From positions 13,117 to 21,493 of the forward strand of contig DBNL01000141.1 in assembly GCA_002299785.1 (NCBI GenBank): a stretch of 8,377 nucleotides of DNA. Direction: 5' to 3'. This document shows, piece by piece, positions 7,026 to 8,377 of the stretch. The translations under genes and the position numbers were made by a program. Source of the stretch: Verrucomicrobia bacterium UBA673 (GTDB lineage Bacteria; Verrucomicrobiota; Verrucomicrobiia; Limisphaerales; UBA1096). Position 1 is the stretch's first letter, and every line of letters begins with the position of its first letter. The notes below the pieces were generated by a model. The model saw nothing but the letters and a program-made list of their open reading frames with translations, ran no database searches and was not told the DNA's origin.

Positions 7026-7431
7026 AAAGTCGCTTGGCCTGCCGCGCGAGCCGGAGCACCTGCGCCGTGGCCGGGTTGGAGAGGCGGCGGCGAAGCGGCA
7101 TCTCAAGCGGGCGGGCCTCAAGTTTCTCACCGCCAATTTCCGCACCAAAAGCAGCGAGATCGACCTGGTGTTTCGGGACGGCGACTGCCTGGTGTTCGTC
7201 GAGGTGAAGGCACGGACAGAGGGCGGCTGGACGCGCCCCGCCGCCGCCGTGGATCAGCGTAAGCGAGGGCTACTTGGCCAAGCGGCGAAGGAGTACCTAC
7301 GGCGGCTCAGCAAGCCTGAGACCAAGTTTCGTTTCGACATCGTCGAGGTGTCATTGCTCGATGGCGCGGTGAGCGAGGTGCGGCATCTGCCAAACGCATT
7401 TCCGCTGACTCGCACTAAACGCCATGCCTGA
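7003..7431 (+). CDS. yraN: UPF0102 family protein YraN, predicted nuclease-fold
   Basis: The 142-residue product shows the UPF0102 pattern: RGRVGEAAAKRHLKRAG with E27, TANFRTKSSEIDLV with E52 and D54, then CLVFVEVKAR with E67 and K69. The E...E-x-D...E-x-K order is that of a PD-(D/E)XK restriction-like or Holliday-junction-resolvase-like core, so a DNA-acting nuclease role is predicted for the family, though its cellular task is not settled as far as I know. The family's usual GEID reads SEID here, a small departure. The ATG at 7003 is preferred because it places the conserved GE near residue 27; it overlaps rnhB by 23 bases. A GTG at 7018 is an alternative that would shorten the protein by five residues. 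The gene ends inside the start of mutM (8-base overlap), so rnhB, yraN and mutM are probably co-translated. Confidence 0.9.
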   Translation: MRLWYVVKKSLGLPREPEHLRRGRVGEAAAKRHLKRAGLKFLTANFRTKSSEIDLVFRDGDCLVFVEVKARTEGGWTRPAAAVDQRKRGLLGQAAKEYLRRLSKPETKFRFDIVEVSLLDGAVSEVRHLPNAFPLTRTKRHA

Positions 7432-8278
7432 ACTACCGGAAGTGGAAGTGCTTCGTCGCTATTTAGACCCACTGGTAAGCGGCAAGAGGTTATGCGAATT
7501 GCGAGTCTTTAAGTCTCGAGTGGTTCGGCCGGAGTCATCGGGAAAGTTAATCGCAACCGTCAAGGGTTGTAGGGTAAAGGGTGTTGAACGGCGGGGGAAA
7601 TTTCTTTGGCTTAACTTGGTCAAGTCGCGATTGCGAACACCGTTTCCTCTGGTGATTCATTTGGGGATGACCGGGCGACTCTTCGTGCAGCCAAGTGCTG
7701 CGGAGTTGCCGAGGCACGTGACTGCAGTGTTTCGACTCGGCCGGGAGTCGCTGATATTCAAGGACACGAGGCTGTTTGGGCGTATCACGCTGGAGACGGA
7801 TTCGATCGAGCAGCTTGGACCGGATCCGATAACCGATGAGTTTTTAGTGAGCGATTTGCAATCAGCGATAGGAAAATCAGCTCAGCCAGTGAAGGTGAGG
7901 TTGATGAACCAGCGGGTGTTGGCCGGTTTGGGTAATATTTACGCCTGTGAAGTGCTGCATAGAGCCGGTATTTCGCCGTTTATGAAGTCGTCGGATCTGC
8001 GTCTAGCCAAGTTTAAGGAGTTGCATGAGGCGATCGTTTCAACCTTGGCCAGGCAGGTGGAATTCGGGATGAGCCTTGATCTCGACTTTATTGGTGAGAC
8101 CACGGGTGACGGCCTGTTTTATTTTGGAAGCCGACATGGCCAAGCGCGAAAATCGAAAGAGAGATTTCGGGTTTACGGTAGAGCTGGTGAGCCGTGTGGG
8201 ATCTGCAGTTCAATAATTAAACGTGCGGAGTTGGGCAAGCGCGGGACGTTCTTTTGCGTCAAGTGCCAAAAAGAATGA
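7424..8278 (+). CDS. mutM: Formamidopyrimidine-DNA glycosylase (8-oxoguanine glycosylase / AP lyase)
   Basis: The 284-residue enzyme removes 8-oxoguanine and Fapy lesions from DNA and cuts the abasic site by beta,delta-elimination. It begins MPELPEVE: P2 is the Schiff-base nucleophile and E3 the acid. K59 (VERRGKF), the void-filling set M82, R116 and F118 (LGMTGR, DTRLFG), and N171 in GLGNIYACE are in place. The C-terminal zinc finger has C258-x2-C261-x16-C278-x2-C281, with R273 before TFFC. The start MPELPEVE marks it as MutM rather than Nei. The ATG at 7424 overlaps yraN by eight bases; there is no visible Shine-Dalgarno site. Two oddities: the stretch from about 222 to 248, between the last helix and VYGR, is roughly a dozen residues longer than the E. 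coli protein as I recall it and rich in Lys/Arg; and base composition drops to about 52-53% GC in sampled 60-base lines, with more A/T in third positions than rnhB. Confidence 0.96.
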   Translation: MPELPEVEVLRRYLDPLVSGKRLCELRVFKSRVVRPESSGKLIATVKGCRVKGVERRGKFLWLNLVKSRLRTPFPLVIHLGMTGRLFVQPSAAELPRHVTAVFRLGRESLIFKDTRLFGRITLETDSIEQLGPDPITDEFLVSDLQSAIGKSAQPVKVRLMNQRVLAGLGNIYACEVLHRAGISPFMKSSDLRLAKFKELHEAIVSTLARQVEFGMSLDLDFIGETTGDGLFYFGSRHGQARKSKERFRVYGRAGEPCGICSSIIKRAELGKRGTFFCVKCQKE

Positions 8279-8300
8279 GTTCGGTTAGAGGCGGGAACTC
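8268..8300 (-). terminator. Possible weak intrinsic terminator for a convergent gene, across the mutM stop
   Basis: GAGTTC (8277-8282) and GAACTC (8295-8300) form a 6-bp perfect stem with a 12-base loop. Read on the minus strand the stem is followed by ATTCTTTTT (8276-8268), a broken T-tract. On the + strand the following bases are TATTCAGG, which gives no terminator for mutM. The stem is short and the loop long, so efficiency would be low. The placement directly after the minus-strand stop at 8302-8300 is what makes it worth recording. Confidence 0.3.
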
Positions 8301-8377
8301 TATTCAGGTTTCTCAAGCGATCTGGGTTGGCCGAGGATGATGGAGGCCACGACAGCCTGCCGTGCGATTTTGATGTT
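8300..8377 (-). CDS. Possible C-terminal end of an unidentified convergent gene, 5' partial
   Basis: Reading the minus strand from the right edge gives 25 open codons ending at TAG (8302-8300); the C-terminal residues run from NIKIARQAVV to RSLEKPE. Sixteen of the 25 third positions are G or C, with runs such as ATC-ATC-CTC-GGC, which looks more like coding DNA of this genome than the + strand frames do. It would converge on mutM with 21 bases between stops. Against it: 25 open codons occur often by chance, and a + strand frame is also open here (without a good start). I do not recognise the sequence. Confidence 0.35.
   Translation of the reverse strand, partial: NIKIARQAVVASIILGQPRSLEKPE

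Noticed and set aside
1..8377. Defence, mobile or otherwise new multi-gene system
   Set aside because: I found no transposase, integrase, toxin-antitoxin pair, CRISPR repeat, terminal inverted repeat or RNA gene. The genes are recognisable metabolic and DNA-repair families apart from the short minus-strand tail.

Overview
The window is dense bacterial coding DNA, about 60-65% GC by eye, with every convincing gene on the + strand. No mobile element, CRISPR array, tRNA or rRNA was seen. The large FG-GAP/VCBS + ASPIC/UnbV protein, the fused dehydrogenase/Gfo-Idh-MocA enzyme and the rnhB-yraN-mutM block suggest a free-living heterotroph, possibly of the Planctomycetes-Verrucomicrobia group. That assignment is an inference from protein repertoire only.

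Layout. (1) Positions 2-2521 hold a gene cut by the left edge. It encodes an FG-GAP-repeat protein with two ASPIC/UnbV domains, one in the middle and one at the C-terminus. (2) After a 52-bp spacer, 2574-4736 encodes a 720-residue fusion of a zinc-less medium-chain dehydrogenase and a Gfo/Idh/MocA oxidoreductase. It starts at TTG. (3) 4739-4963 encodes a 74-residue DUF2007-type protein. (4) 4960-6339 encodes a GlcD/D-lactate-dehydrogenase-type FAD oxidoreductase. (5) 6342-7025 is rnhB (RNase HII). (6) 7003-7431 is yraN (UPF0102, nuclease-like). (7) 7424-8278 is mutM (formamidopyrimidine-DNA glycosylase). (8) The last 78 bases may hold the C-terminal end of a convergent minus-strand gene, with a possible weak terminator lying across the mutM stop.

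From 2574 to 8278 the junctions are +2, -4, +2, -23 and -8 bases, so the six genes look like one translationally coupled transcription unit. Its first half is redox metabolism (two NAD-type Rossmann domains and a flavoprotein 2-hydroxyacid oxidase). Its second half is genome maintenance (removal of RNA from DNA, a predicted nuclease, and 8-oxoguanine excision).

I found no new defence or mobile system. The observations most worth following are these: the palindrome TTGGCCAA is strongly over-represented and occurs in all three codon phases; the MutM lesion-capping region appears enlarged and basic; the MDR half of the fusion lacks both usual catalytic zinc motifs; and mutM has a lower-GC composition than its operon neighbours.
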